Shown here: positions 1 through 5,479 of the stretch, piece by piece
Position numbering within the stretch: position 1 is the stretch's first letter
Layout of the letters: each line of letters opens with the position of its first letter
Assembly: GCA_964598005.1 (NCBI GenBank)
Contig: CAZRAL010000068.1
Location: 1 to 12,962, forward strand
Reading direction: 5' to 3'
DNA from: CAZRAL01 sp964598005
Lineage (GTDB): Bacteria > Pseudomonadota > Gammaproteobacteria > Burkholderiales > Usitatibacteraceae
DNA: 12,962 nucleotides
The notes under the pieces: generated by a model
The model's database searches: none
What the model saw: only the letters and a program-made list of their open reading frames with translations
What the model was told of the DNA's origin: nothing
Program-made: the position numbers and the translations under genes

Positions 1-81
1 GCTTTGCGCGCAAAAATATTTATCAAAGCAACCCAGCAAGCCTATGCCGAGCTTCGGGCTCTGCGGAATGCGACTGCGTAA
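1..81 (+). CDS. C-terminal fragment of an unidentified protein, cut by the window edge
   Basis: Frame 1 is open from the first base and ends at a TAA at 79-81. The 26 visible residues end in QQAYAELRALRNATA, an Ala/Leu/Arg-rich amphipathic sequence that looks like the helical tail of a real protein. The stop lies two bases from the converging ridA stop, an ordinary tail-to-tail arrangement that leaves no room for another gene. Too little is visible to name a family, and a chance open frame of 27 codons cannot be excluded. Confidence 0.4.
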   Translation, partial: ALRAKIFIKATQQAYAELRALRNATA

Positions 82-83
82 CA

Positions 84-410
84 TCAGTCAATCAAATACT
101 CTGCCTTGGCCAATTTTGCTTCAACTGTTGCACGAGGTGGTGTATGCCCGGGAACGACCCAAGCGTCCCACACCGCATTCATGGCCGAAAAATTTTCCAT
201 GCTGGTGAGATAAATGGTGGCCGATAATATTCTTGATTTATCGCTATGCGCCTGCATAAGCAGTTTGTCGATCGCAGCCAGAACCTGGCGGGTTTGACCG
301 GCGATATCCTGAGAGATGTCATCGGCGACCTGCCCGGCCAAATAGACTGTGCCATGATGAATGGCCATTTCGGAAAGACGCGGGCCAACCCCAACACGCT
401 GAATAGTCAT
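84..410 (-). CDS. ridA: RidA / YjgF-YER057c-UK114 family protein
   Basis: The 108-residue product belongs to the small trimeric RidA-type family. Characterised members hydrolyse reactive enamine/imine intermediates such as 2-aminoacrylate released by PLP enzymes, in the cytosol. Visible hallmarks are VYLAGQV (residues 22-28), the LLSATIYL-like strand (ILSATIYL, 61-68), MNAVWDAWV (77-85) and PPRATVEAKLA (91-101). Arg93 in that last motif corresponds to the conserved active-site arginine. I chose the ATG at 410 because family homology begins there, although the frame stays open upstream through a repeat. The AGAGG Shine-Dalgarno six bases before the ATG lies inside that repeat. The protein stops after AEYLID, where relatives usually continue with about 7-10 more residues (a final strand of the type EIxVxAA), so the C-terminus is probably slightly truncated. 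It follows the oxidase assembly genes on the same strand but has no functional link to them. Confidence 0.88.
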   Translation of the reverse strand: MTIQRVGVGPRLSEMAIHHGTVYLAGQVADDISQDIAGQTRQVLAAIDKLLMQAHSDKSRILSATIYLTSMENFSAMNAVWDAWVVPGHTPPRATVEAKLAKAEYLID

Positions 411-412
411 AT

Positions 413-494
413 GGAACCTCTGATTAAGCCCCACATGGCCGCACGCTCGGTTTTTCGGGATGGGATGCAAGGCGCGGTGCGCAGCGAATGGTCG
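413..494 (-). repeat. 82 bp repeat module, copy 1 (5' of ridA)
   Basis: This block matches 12845-12925 in the same orientation, with four substitutions in runs of one or two bases apart from one further T/C change and one 1-base indel, about 94% identity by eye. Similarity ends abruptly after AATGGTCG in both copies. On the minus strand the block reads toward ridA, ends in an AGAGG Shine-Dalgarno, and has an open frame encoding RPFAAHRALHPIPKNRA followed by GHVGLNQR, in frame with ridA. It forms one end of the inverted-repeat element at 412-710. Confidence 0.9.
417..421 (-). promoter_or_regulatory. Shine-Dalgarno of ridA contained in the repeat end
   Basis: Minus-strand AGAGG lies six bases upstream of the ridA ATG at 410-408 and falls within the terminal inverted repeat. 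The ribosome binding site is therefore element-derived. The second copy does the same for pilD. Confidence 0.6.
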
Positions 495-514
495 ATCCCC
501 TTCGCAAGCGCTGC

Positions 515-544
515 AACATAGCAGACTGCCCGCGCATTTGACAA
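515..544 (-). promoter_or_regulatory. Candidate sigma70-type promoter reading toward ridA
   Basis: On the minus strand, TTGTCA (539-544) is followed after 18 bases by TATGTT (515-520), preceded by TGC to give an extended -10. The predicted start near 508 would give a leader of roughly 100 nt that consists almost entirely of the repeat module. The promoter lies just outside the module shared with the pilD copy. Assigned by consensus only. Confidence 0.35.
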
Positions 545-560
545 CTGCGCCAGCGCCCAT

Positions 561-682
561 ACGGGTTTTGACAAAAATAGTCCATTCATCATTATGCTCC
601 TTGGCTTCGTATCAACGGATACGACCTGCCGATGTTGTCAACTACGATGCCTTGAATCTGGACTATTCTTGTCAAAACGCGG
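561..682. repeat. Internal inverted repeat (two 23 bp arms) with a central hairpin
   Basis: The arms at 561-583 and 660-682 are inverted copies at 20 of 23 positions, sharing GTTTTGACA and ATAGTCC. A further 7 bp stem (TCGTATC/GATACGA) lies between them around 608-625. Transcribed, the arms would pair across a 76 nt loop. There is no following T-tract, so it does not look like an intrinsic terminator. Confidence 0.65.
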
Positions 683-714
683 CTCATGGAGGACTTATTC
701 AGAGGTTCCATAAT

Positions 715-1314
715 CTATTTTCCTTTTAAAAGCAAACGAATATCGGCAGCTGTTTTTTCAGCGCCGAGGCCATAATTTACAAAAAGCCGCAGGCGGCCCT
801 GCGGATCAAAAACAAGGCTTGCTGCGGTATGGTCGACGGTATAACTTTCTGCCGTTTTTCCAGGCTGGATGCGGGAATAAATTTTAAAATCCTGTATGAC
901 TTTCGTGGTTGCGGCGATATCGCCATACAAGCCCAAAAAGTCCGGGTGAAAGGCAGTGACATATTTCATTAGCGATTCCGGTTTGTCGCGTTGCGGATCC
1001 ACCGTCACGAATAGCACTTGCACGCGCGCCGCATCTGCACCCAATAATTTCATGGCCTGTTTCATATCCGACAACGTGGTCGGGCATACATCAGGGCAGT
1101 GCGTGAAGCCAAAAAACATCACCACCGCCTTGCCGTGAAAATCGGCCATTGTCCGTGGCTTGCCGTTATAGTCGGTGAGGCGGAAGTCATTTCCATATCC
1201 GGCGGCACCAGTAATATCGAGAGCAGAAAATTGGTCTTGGGCGAATTTATCGCAAGCGCTAAGCAGGGCTGTCAACAAGAATAGAAAGATGAAACCACGC
1301 CCGCAATTCAACAT
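715..1314 (-). CDS. sco1: SCO1/SenC family copper chaperone lipoprotein
   Basis: This 199-residue thioredoxin-fold protein belongs to the Sco/SenC family, which delivers copper to, or reduces the cysteines of, the CuA site of CoxB on the periplasmic face. The N-terminus is a signal peptide with lipobox LLSAC (Cys21), predicting a membrane-anchored lipoprotein. The copper ligands are visible: Cys73 and Cys77 in FTHCPDVCPTT and His162 in VDHTAAS. VTVDPQRDKPE (103-113) and FDPQGRLRLFV (169-179) are also typical. Length is normal for the family. It is the last gene of the assembly set, starting three bases after the cyoE stop. Its own stop lies three bases from the TA that flanks the element at 412-710, so no native terminator remains next to it. 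Readthrough into ridA is possible. Confidence 0.93.
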   Translation of the reverse strand: MLNCGRGFIFLFLLTALLSACDKFAQDQFSALDITGAAGYGNDFRLTDYNGKPRTMADFHGKAVVMFFGFTHCPDVCPTTLSDMKQAMKLLGADAARVQVLFVTVDPQRDKPESLMKYVTAFHPDFLGLYGDIAATTKVIQDFKIYSRIQPGKTAESYTVDHTAASLVFDPQGRLRLFVNYGLGAEKTAADIRLLLKGK

Positions 1315-1317
1315 AAT

Positions 1318-2253
1318 CTATTTTCCCAGTACTGCGCGGGCCAAGACCGCGTAGTGATCAATCAATAGTGCTGCAAACAATGCGGAAAGGTAGAGTATGG
1401 AAAACCAGAATGTCCGGCGCGCCAACGCATCTGAATAATTGCGATACAGGCGAATTGCGTAGCGGAGAAATAGGGCATTCAATATTCCGGCAGCTATTAA
1501 ATAAATCCATCCACTCATTCCAATGGCAAAGGGCAGCAACGTTACCGCTACGAGTAGCAGGGTATAGAGTAAAAGGTGTTGTTTGGTGAGCTCTACCCCA
1601 TGCGTTACCGGCAGCATGGGTATGCCTGCCTGAGCGTAGTCGTTTTTCCGGTATAGCGCCAGCGCCCAGAAATGCGGTGGCGTCCAGGCAAAAATGATGA
1701 GGAATAGCAGCAGCGCTTGCGGCGCCACCTGGCCTGTCACAGCTGCCCAACCCAGTACCGGGGGCATGGCGCCTGACGCTCCGCCGATGACAATATTTTG
1801 CGGTGTAGCAGGCTTCAGGATAATTGTATAAATGATGGCGTAACCCACAAAAGTGGAAAAGGTCAGCCACATGGTAAGGGGATTGACCAGCCGATAAAGA
1901 ATAAGCAGGCCAACACCCCCTACGCCGATAGCCAACAGCAGAACCTGGCTATCAGAGATATGCCCTGCAACGGTGGGGCGTGCACGCGTGCGCGTCATCC
2001 GGGCATCGATACGCTGCTCGATCAGGCAGTTAAAGGCCGCGGCGGCACCGGCCACGAGGGCAATACCGACCGTAGCGTAAAGCATGAGCGGCAGATCCCA
2101 CGGCAAACCAGCGGGGTAGGCCAGCATCATGCCGATAATGGCGGTGAAGACGATGAGCGCATTAACGCGCGGTTTGCATAACGCAAAAAATTGCCGCAAC
2201 ACAGAAGCGTGGCGCAAGGGCAACGTGGGTTTTACGGTTTGTTGATTGACCAT
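1318..2253 (-). CDS. cyoE: Protoheme IX farnesyltransferase (heme O synthase)
   Basis: This 311-residue polytopic inner-membrane prenyltransferase of the UbiA superfamily (CyoE/CtaB) attaches a hydroxyethylfarnesyl group to protoheme, making heme O, the substrate of CtaA. Hallmarks are the first prenyl-diphosphate motif NCLIEQRIDARMTRTRARP (75-93, with Asn75, Glu79, Asp83), YTIILKP (142-148), GGASGAMPPVLGW (157-169) and TPPHFWALALYRKNDY (191-206). The frame extends 22 codons upstream, but the ATG at 2253 is preferred. It overlaps the ctaA TGA as TGATG, indicating translational coupling, and the length then fits the family. Between ctaA and sco1 it belongs to the heme A branch of oxidase assembly. 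ctaB is an equally used symbol. Confidence 0.95.
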   Translation of the reverse strand: MVNQQTVKPTLPLRHASVLRQFFALCKPRVNALIVFTAIIGMMLAYPAGLPWDLPLMLYATVGIALVAGAAAAFNCLIEQRIDARMTRTRARPTVAGHISDSQVLLLAIGVGGVGLLILYRLVNPLTMWLTFSTFVGYAIIYTIILKPATPQNIVIGGASGAMPPVLGWAAVTGQVAPQALLLFLIIFAWTPPHFWALALYRKNDYAQAGIPMLPVTHGVELTKQHLLLYTLLLVAVTLLPFAIGMSGWIYLIAAGILNALFLRYAIRLYRNYSDALARRTFWFSILYLSALFAALLIDHYAVLARAVLGK

Positions 2254-3341
2254 CACATCCGTGTTTGGTGCAATTTGAAATTGATCCAGATCAGGCAAAG
2301 CAGCAATAGTGCAGCGCAACCATTATGCGCTACGGCAACTGGTAGTGGCAGACTGCCGATTATATTCGCCACGCCCAGCAATACTTGCAACGTCAATAAC
2401 AGGCCCAACACAAACATTTCACGTCGCAGGCCCGCAAAACGCCAAAACAAGATCATGGCGAATAGCAGGAAGATCACAACGACTAATGCACCCGCGCGAT
2501 GCACCCAATGAATCGCGCGCAGACTTTCGATGGTAAGCAGTTCACCATCAGGCCCCACTCCCAGCGGACGAATGATATGAAATGCATCTGAAAATTTCAT
2601 TTCTGACGGAATCCACTGACCATTGCATTGTGGAAAATCACTGCACGCCAGCGCTGCATAGTTGGTGCTGACCCACCCTCCCAGTATGATTTGCGCTGCG
2701 ACAATGGCTAAAGCCATTGCGGCTATTATTTTGAGTGCCGGTGTTACGGTAACGGGGCAGCCCTCATTCCAATTGGTAAAGTGCTCTTTGTATTGGCGTA
2801 GTGCTAGCCAGCCCAGCAACACAAGGAGAAGCATGCCACCGATGAGATGCGAGGTAACGATGGCGGGCTTTAGCAACATCGTCACCGTCCATGCCCCCAG
2901 TGTGGCTTGCACGATGACGACACCTGCGATGCAAGTGGCCAGCACGGGCGATTGCGAGAATGTGCGGCGATTCCGCCAGGCAATCAACAAAATGGCGGCA
3001 ATGCACGCGCCGACGAACATGGCGAGATAACGATGCCCCATTTCTTTCCAGGCTTTGGCCATGCTCACTGGGCCGCCCGGTTGATTCGCCTCTGCGGATT
3101 TAATCTCTGCGCTCGAATGATACGGGGTCAAATTACCATAACAACCCGGCCAGTCTGGGCACCCCAGCCCGGCATCGGAAAGCCGCACATAGGCGCCCAA
3201 TACAATCAAAACAAAGGTAAAAATCGTGGCAAGACCAATCAAACGACGATAGCGCACCGGATCGTTTTTAACCCAGAAAATAATCAGTGCGACGATGACA
3301 AAAGTTGCGCCGCCGATCAGCGCATGTTCAATTCCGCTCAT
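2253..3341 (-). CDS. ctaA: Heme A synthase (COX15/CtaA family)
   Basis: This 362-residue, eight-helix inner-membrane enzyme oxidises the C8 methyl of heme O to a formyl group, giving heme A for CoxA. It shows the duplicated four-helix architecture with heme-ligand histidines His103 (GHRYLA), His165 (SHLIGG), His281 (HRAGA) and His339 (AHNGCA). Cysteine pairs lie in two periplasmic loops: Cys61/Cys67 in LGCPDWPGCYG and Cys233/Cys239 in LACSDFPQCNG. GAYVRLSDAGLGCPDWPGC is a family signature. The ATG is five bases after the upstream Sco-like stop, and the TGA overlaps the cyoE ATG. Length and residues look intact, so it should be active. Confidence 0.96.
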   Translation of the reverse strand: MSGIEHALIGGATFVIVALIIFWVKNDPVRYRRLIGLATIFTFVLIVLGAYVRLSDAGLGCPDWPGCYGNLTPYHSSAEIKSAEANQPGGPVSMAKAWKEMGHRYLAMFVGACIAAILLIAWRNRRTFSQSPVLATCIAGVVIVQATLGAWTVTMLLKPAIVTSHLIGGMLLLVLLGWLALRQYKEHFTNWNEGCPVTVTPALKIIAAMALAIVAAQIILGGWVSTNYAALACSDFPQCNGQWIPSEMKFSDAFHIIRPLGVGPDGELLTIESLRAIHWVHRAGALVVVIFLLFAMILFWRFAGLRREMFVLGLLLTLQVLLGVANIIGSLPLPVAVAHNGCAALLLLCLIWINFKLHQTRM

Positions 3342-3346
3342 ATTTC

Positions 3347-3922
3347 TTATCCGATCTGCGAGATTTTCAGGACACGCTCCAGATCGCGCACCATTTTTTT
3401 AATATCTGCATCGGCCGGATAGCGGATAAACACATTGCCAAGCGGATCGACCACGTAAATGAAGCTCCCTGCATGACTATCTTTTTCTGCCAGTTTCCTA
3501 TGCCAGCTGGATTCGTTCGCGCGAATCCATAATGTGCCTGCGTAATTTTGGGTGATCTCTGCTGGCGGTAACGTTTCATTATCAACTAGTATCACCCGTA
3601 CCACGCGCTCCTGATTTTTGCCCAGCATGGTGCGCGCCTGTCTCATGGCATAAAGTTTCTGCTGGCAAGGTTTATCGCAAGCTGCCGTCTCTTTAGTCAG
3701 CAACAACCATTTTCCCCGCAACCCCTGCTGCAGATCCACAGCAGGCGAATCCGTTCCCGCAATCGGTTTCAGCGTTTCTGCGGGCAAGGTAACGGGCGGA
3801 TCAAGCAACTCCCCATAGTTCATTTTTTTTGCCGGCTGGTAAAAAAAATAACTGATGGTCGAGCCTATGAAAGGGAACGCAAACACAAGAATGAGCAAAA
3901 CAAATTTAAGTCGCGGGCTCAT
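3347..3922 (-). CDS. Sco-like thioredoxin-fold membrane protein of the oxidase assembly operon
   Basis: The 191-residue protein has an N-terminal membrane anchor (about residues 5-27, FVLLILVFAFPFIG...) without a lipobox, then a periplasmic domain. KWLLLTKETAACDKPCQQK (71-89) has the CxxxC spacing of Sco proteins (Cys82, Cys86). His150 in DSHAGSFIYVVDPLGNV sits where Sco1 has its ligand His (compare DHTAASLVFDPQGRL in the sco1 product here). I therefore read it as a divergent Sco-like protein retaining all three potential copper ligands; annotations of similar genes usually say only hypothetical or cytochrome oxidase assembly protein. The frame is open 77 codons further upstream, but the ATG at 3922 is chosen because it overlaps the surf1 stop as ATGA and begins directly before the anchor. 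Copper binding is inference from motif alignment. Confidence 0.82.
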   Translation of the reverse strand: MSPRLKFVLLILVFAFPFIGSTISYFFYQPAKKMNYGELLDPPVTLPAETLKPIAGTDSPAVDLQQGLRGKWLLLTKETAACDKPCQQKLYAMRQARTMLGKNQERVVRVILVDNETLPPAEITQNYAGTLWIRANESSWHRKLAEKDSHAGSFIYVVDPLGNVFIRYPADADIKKMVRDLERVLKISQIG

Positions 3923-4638
3923 ACTCTTGACGCTTGTCGAATAATGCGGATATTCACAGCAAGCCACACAAGTAAAACTGCTGTTGCAATGGCAAACCAT
4001 TGAAAGGCGTAGCCTTGATGTTTTTCCACCCCGACATTGGGCGTTTCCTTGACCGGTTTTAATTCCGGCGCGGTTTGGGCGGCCAGCAAAACCAGCGGAA
4101 AAAGATCGATGCCAAAACGATCCCGATAACGCGCAAGGGTAAGGTTTTGCCATACTTGCCCTTGTACTGTCTCACGATTCAATTCAAGAAATCGGGTATT
4201 GGGAGAAACCAGCATGCCACTGATGTCGATCACGCCCAGGGGCACGGCGACGTCGGGCGGGGCGGGATAAGCGCTTCCCCTTGCAATCCAGCCGCGATTG
4301 ACCAACAAATGAATCGGGCTGCCTATCAGTTTCAGCGGCGTGAGTACGTGATAGCCCGGGCGCGATTCGTCGACCTGATTATCAATAAAAATTTGTTTTT
4401 CTTTTAACCATTCCCCCTGCGCAAACGCAAGGCGGTAGCGGGTTGCACTGGCCGCTTCCGTTGCATTGTTCAGGTTCAATGGCGGCGTACGGCTGCGGGC
4501 GTCAAACTGCGCTTGCAATGCCATTTTTTCCGCAGCACGATTTTGCTGCCAACGCCCCAGACTCACGGTCAACGCAATGAGCGCGATGGCGCCCAGAGTA
4601 GGAAGCAATGAAGGTGTAAAGCGGATTTGTATCGACAT
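3919..4638 (-). CDS. surf1: SURF1 family cytochrome oxidase assembly protein
   Basis: This 239-residue Surf1/Shy1 family protein helps insert heme A into CoxA in the inner membrane. It has the expected hairpin plan: a first transmembrane helix (about 12-28) ending in SLGRWQQNRAAEK, a large periplasmic domain with the strand LLVNRGWIARG (111-121), and a second helix (about 212-230) preceded by VEKHQGYAFQWFAIA. The start at 4638 gives the usual short N-terminus (MSIQIRFTPS). The frame is open to an ATG at 4701, but the extra 21 residues are not family-like and would leave only 17 bases to the divergent gene. Neither start has a strong Shine-Dalgarno. It is the first gene of the assembly operon, so its promoter must lie in the 80 bp divergent gap or just inside the neighbouring gene. 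I could not pick a convincing -35/-10 pair. Confidence 0.93.
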   Translation of the reverse strand: MSIQIRFTPSLLPTLGAIALIALTVSLGRWQQNRAAEKMALQAQFDARSRTPPLNLNNATEAASATRYRLAFAQGEWLKEKQIFIDNQVDESRPGYHVLTPLKLIGSPIHLLVNRGWIARGSAYPAPPDVAVPLGVIDISGMLVSPNTRFLELNRETVQGQVWQNLTLARYRDRFGIDLFPLVLLAAQTAPELKPVKETPNVGVEKHQGYAFQWFAIATAVLLVWLAVNIRIIRQASRV

Positions 4639-4718
4639 ACTGACAAAGGATTTACTGCAAAATATGACTTTGGCATAGGCTACATGCTTTACATTTTCCA
4701 ATCAATTCTGGCGCAGAA

Positions 4719-4910
4719 ATGAAAATTCTGATTATCGTATTGCTCATCATGGTTGTGTTGAGCCTGTTTGGCGGACTATTTTTTATGTATCGCGACAAGG
4801 GCCAATCGAAGCGTGCAGTCAATGCCTTGACCATTCGCGTGGCGTTATCGATCACAATATTCGTTATCGTTCTTGTCGGCCATTTTTTTGGATGGTTTTC
4901 AAAAAACTAG
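4719..4910 (+). CDS. DUF2909 small twin-transmembrane protein
   Basis: The 63-residue protein has two hydrophobic helices (about 2-22 and 40-60) joined by a short basic loop, FMYRDKGQSKRAVNALTIRVALS. The loop motif RDKG...ALTIRV and the C-terminal GHFFGW match the DUF2909 family, found beside cox genes in betaproteobacteria. The role is unknown; association with oxidase assembly or stability is inferred from location. It is the only complete plus-strand gene here and is divergent from surf1. The ribosome binding site is weak (GGCGCAG). A terminator for the opposite strand begins immediately beyond its stop. Confidence 0.85.
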   Translation: MKILIIVLLIMVVLSLFGGLFFMYRDKGQSKRAVNALTIRVALSITIFVIVLVGHFFGWFSKN

Positions 4911-4911
4911 A

Positions 4912-4949
4912 TCCAAAAAGCAAACAAAAAGCCGCACTAAAGGTGTGGC
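4912..4949 (-). terminator. Rho-independent terminator of the coxBAC operon
   Basis: On the minus strand, GCCACAC (4949-4943) pairs with GTGCGGC (4937-4931), 7 bp with one G-U, around a short loop. It is followed directly by TTTTTGTTTG and a second T run. It lies 35 bases beyond the stop of the 159-residue gene and stops transcription before it runs antisense into the DUF2909 gene and the surf1 promoter region. On the plus strand the hairpin is not followed by a T-tract. Confidence 0.8.
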
Positions 4950-4984
4950 ATAAGATAAATGAATCAATTAAAAATTGGCTCAAC

Positions 4985-5464
4985 CTAAAAACAGATTGGT
5001 TTTTTTACCGAAAGGGCACATTCAATAACCTCTTTCATTTGTTGTTCGAAATATCTCAAAATTTGTTCATCATGTAAGTTTTCAGCATGAACTGTCGAGA
5101 GAAAATCAATTTCATGCTTAAGTTGATAAATTTTTTCTACGGCCAGAAAATCTCCGCAGTGAGTACCACTGTATAAAACTTTTTCGAGCAGTACGGGTAA
5201 CTGAATTTTATATTCCTCCAGGAGAATATTCAGTTTTCCTATTGTTGCAATATTACCCAGATAATGATGGAGCAAGATGCCATTTTCATGTTCGCAGGCG
5301 TGATAAAAACTCCACTCATCAAAAGCAAGAACGAGATCAATTTCCGTTGCGCCTGATTCGCGCGAGCCATCTTTTCCTATTCGGGGCAGCCATTCCGGCT
5401 TGGGTGGTGATTGAAGGTGGTTCTGCTCAAAACAGTCACAATATACGACTACATCCAATCCCAT
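4985..5464 (-). CDS. Conserved-looking hypothetical protein, accessory gene at the end of the cox operon
   Basis: The product is 159 residues, soluble, without signal peptide or membrane helix. I do not recognise a named family. It begins MGLDVVVYCDCFEQN and contains an acidic, aromatic and His-rich stretch, FDEWSFYHACEHENGILLHHYLGN (about 49-72), then LEKVLYSGTHCGDFLAVE (about 93-110) and a helical C-terminus. The CEHE...LLHHYLGN and YSGTHCGDFL motifs suggest a conserved fold, with possible metal-binding Cys/His residues. The start is strongly supported: AAGAGG lies eight bases upstream and the ATG is 15 bases past the coxC stop, so it should be co-transcribed with the oxidase. Its DNA is visibly more AT-rich than the flanking cox genes, consistent with acquisition. 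Immunity or stress-related functions are conceivable, but nothing here shows them. Confidence 0.75.
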   Translation of the reverse strand: MGLDVVVYCDCFEQNHLQSPPKPEWLPRIGKDGSRESGATEIDLVLAFDEWSFYHACEHENGILLHHYLGNIATIGKLNILLEEYKIQLPVLLEKVLYSGTHCGDFLAVEKIYQLKHEIDFLSTVHAENLHDEQILRYFEQQMKEVIECALSVKKPICF

Positions 5465-5479
5465 ATTTCTTTCCTCTTG

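Larger units (their letters stand above)
412..710. mobile_element. MITE-like non-autonomous element with terminal inverted repeats
   Basis: The left end starts TGGAACCTCTGA at 412 and the right end finishes TCAGAGGTTCCA at 710. The two ends are perfect inverted copies over 12 bp and agree at about 23 of 29 positions. Both ends are flanked by the dinucleotide TA (410-411 and 711-712), which could be a target duplication; a 4 bp NTAN target is also possible (ATAT on the left, ATAA on the right). The interior is too short for a transposase and shows no transposase motif. It fills the whole gap between sco1 (stop at 715-717) and ridA (start at 410). The left 82 bp recurs beside pilD. The parent transposon family cannot be assigned from this window. 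Confidence 0.7.
407..711 (-). other. Two short overlapping open frames inside the element (39 and 61 codons)
   Basis: On the minus strand an ATG at 711, two bases after the sco1 stop, opens a 39-codon frame (MEPLNKSSMSRVL...RSQGA) ending at TAA 594-592. That stop overlaps the ATG (TAATG) of a 61-codon frame (MMNGLFLSKPVW...), whose TGA at 409-407 overlaps the ridA ATG (ATGA). The chain of overlaps resembles translational coupling. However, the first residues are encoded by the terminal inverted repeat, neither peptide resembles a family I know, and a different frame is also open across the same bases. These may be chance frames or transposon-gene remnants. Confidence 0.2.

Noticed and set aside
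1..29. Inverted hexamers GCTTTG/CAAAGC at the window edge as a regulatory site
   Set aside because: Only 6 bp per arm, inside an open coding frame, so expected by chance.
84..560. 158-codon frame starting at 560 as the full RidA protein
   Set aside because: The first 50 codons run through the repeat module, which also occurs before pilD. RidA homology starts at the ATG at 410, which has a Shine-Dalgarno.
561..682. CRISPR-like repeat structure
   Set aside because: Only two inverted arms with no regular direct repeats or spacers.
4892..5077. Plus-strand 61-codon frame after DUF2909
   Set aside because: It overlaps the DUF2909 end, the opposite-strand terminator and the 159-residue gene, and it is low-complexity Lys/Asn-rich with no family resemblance.
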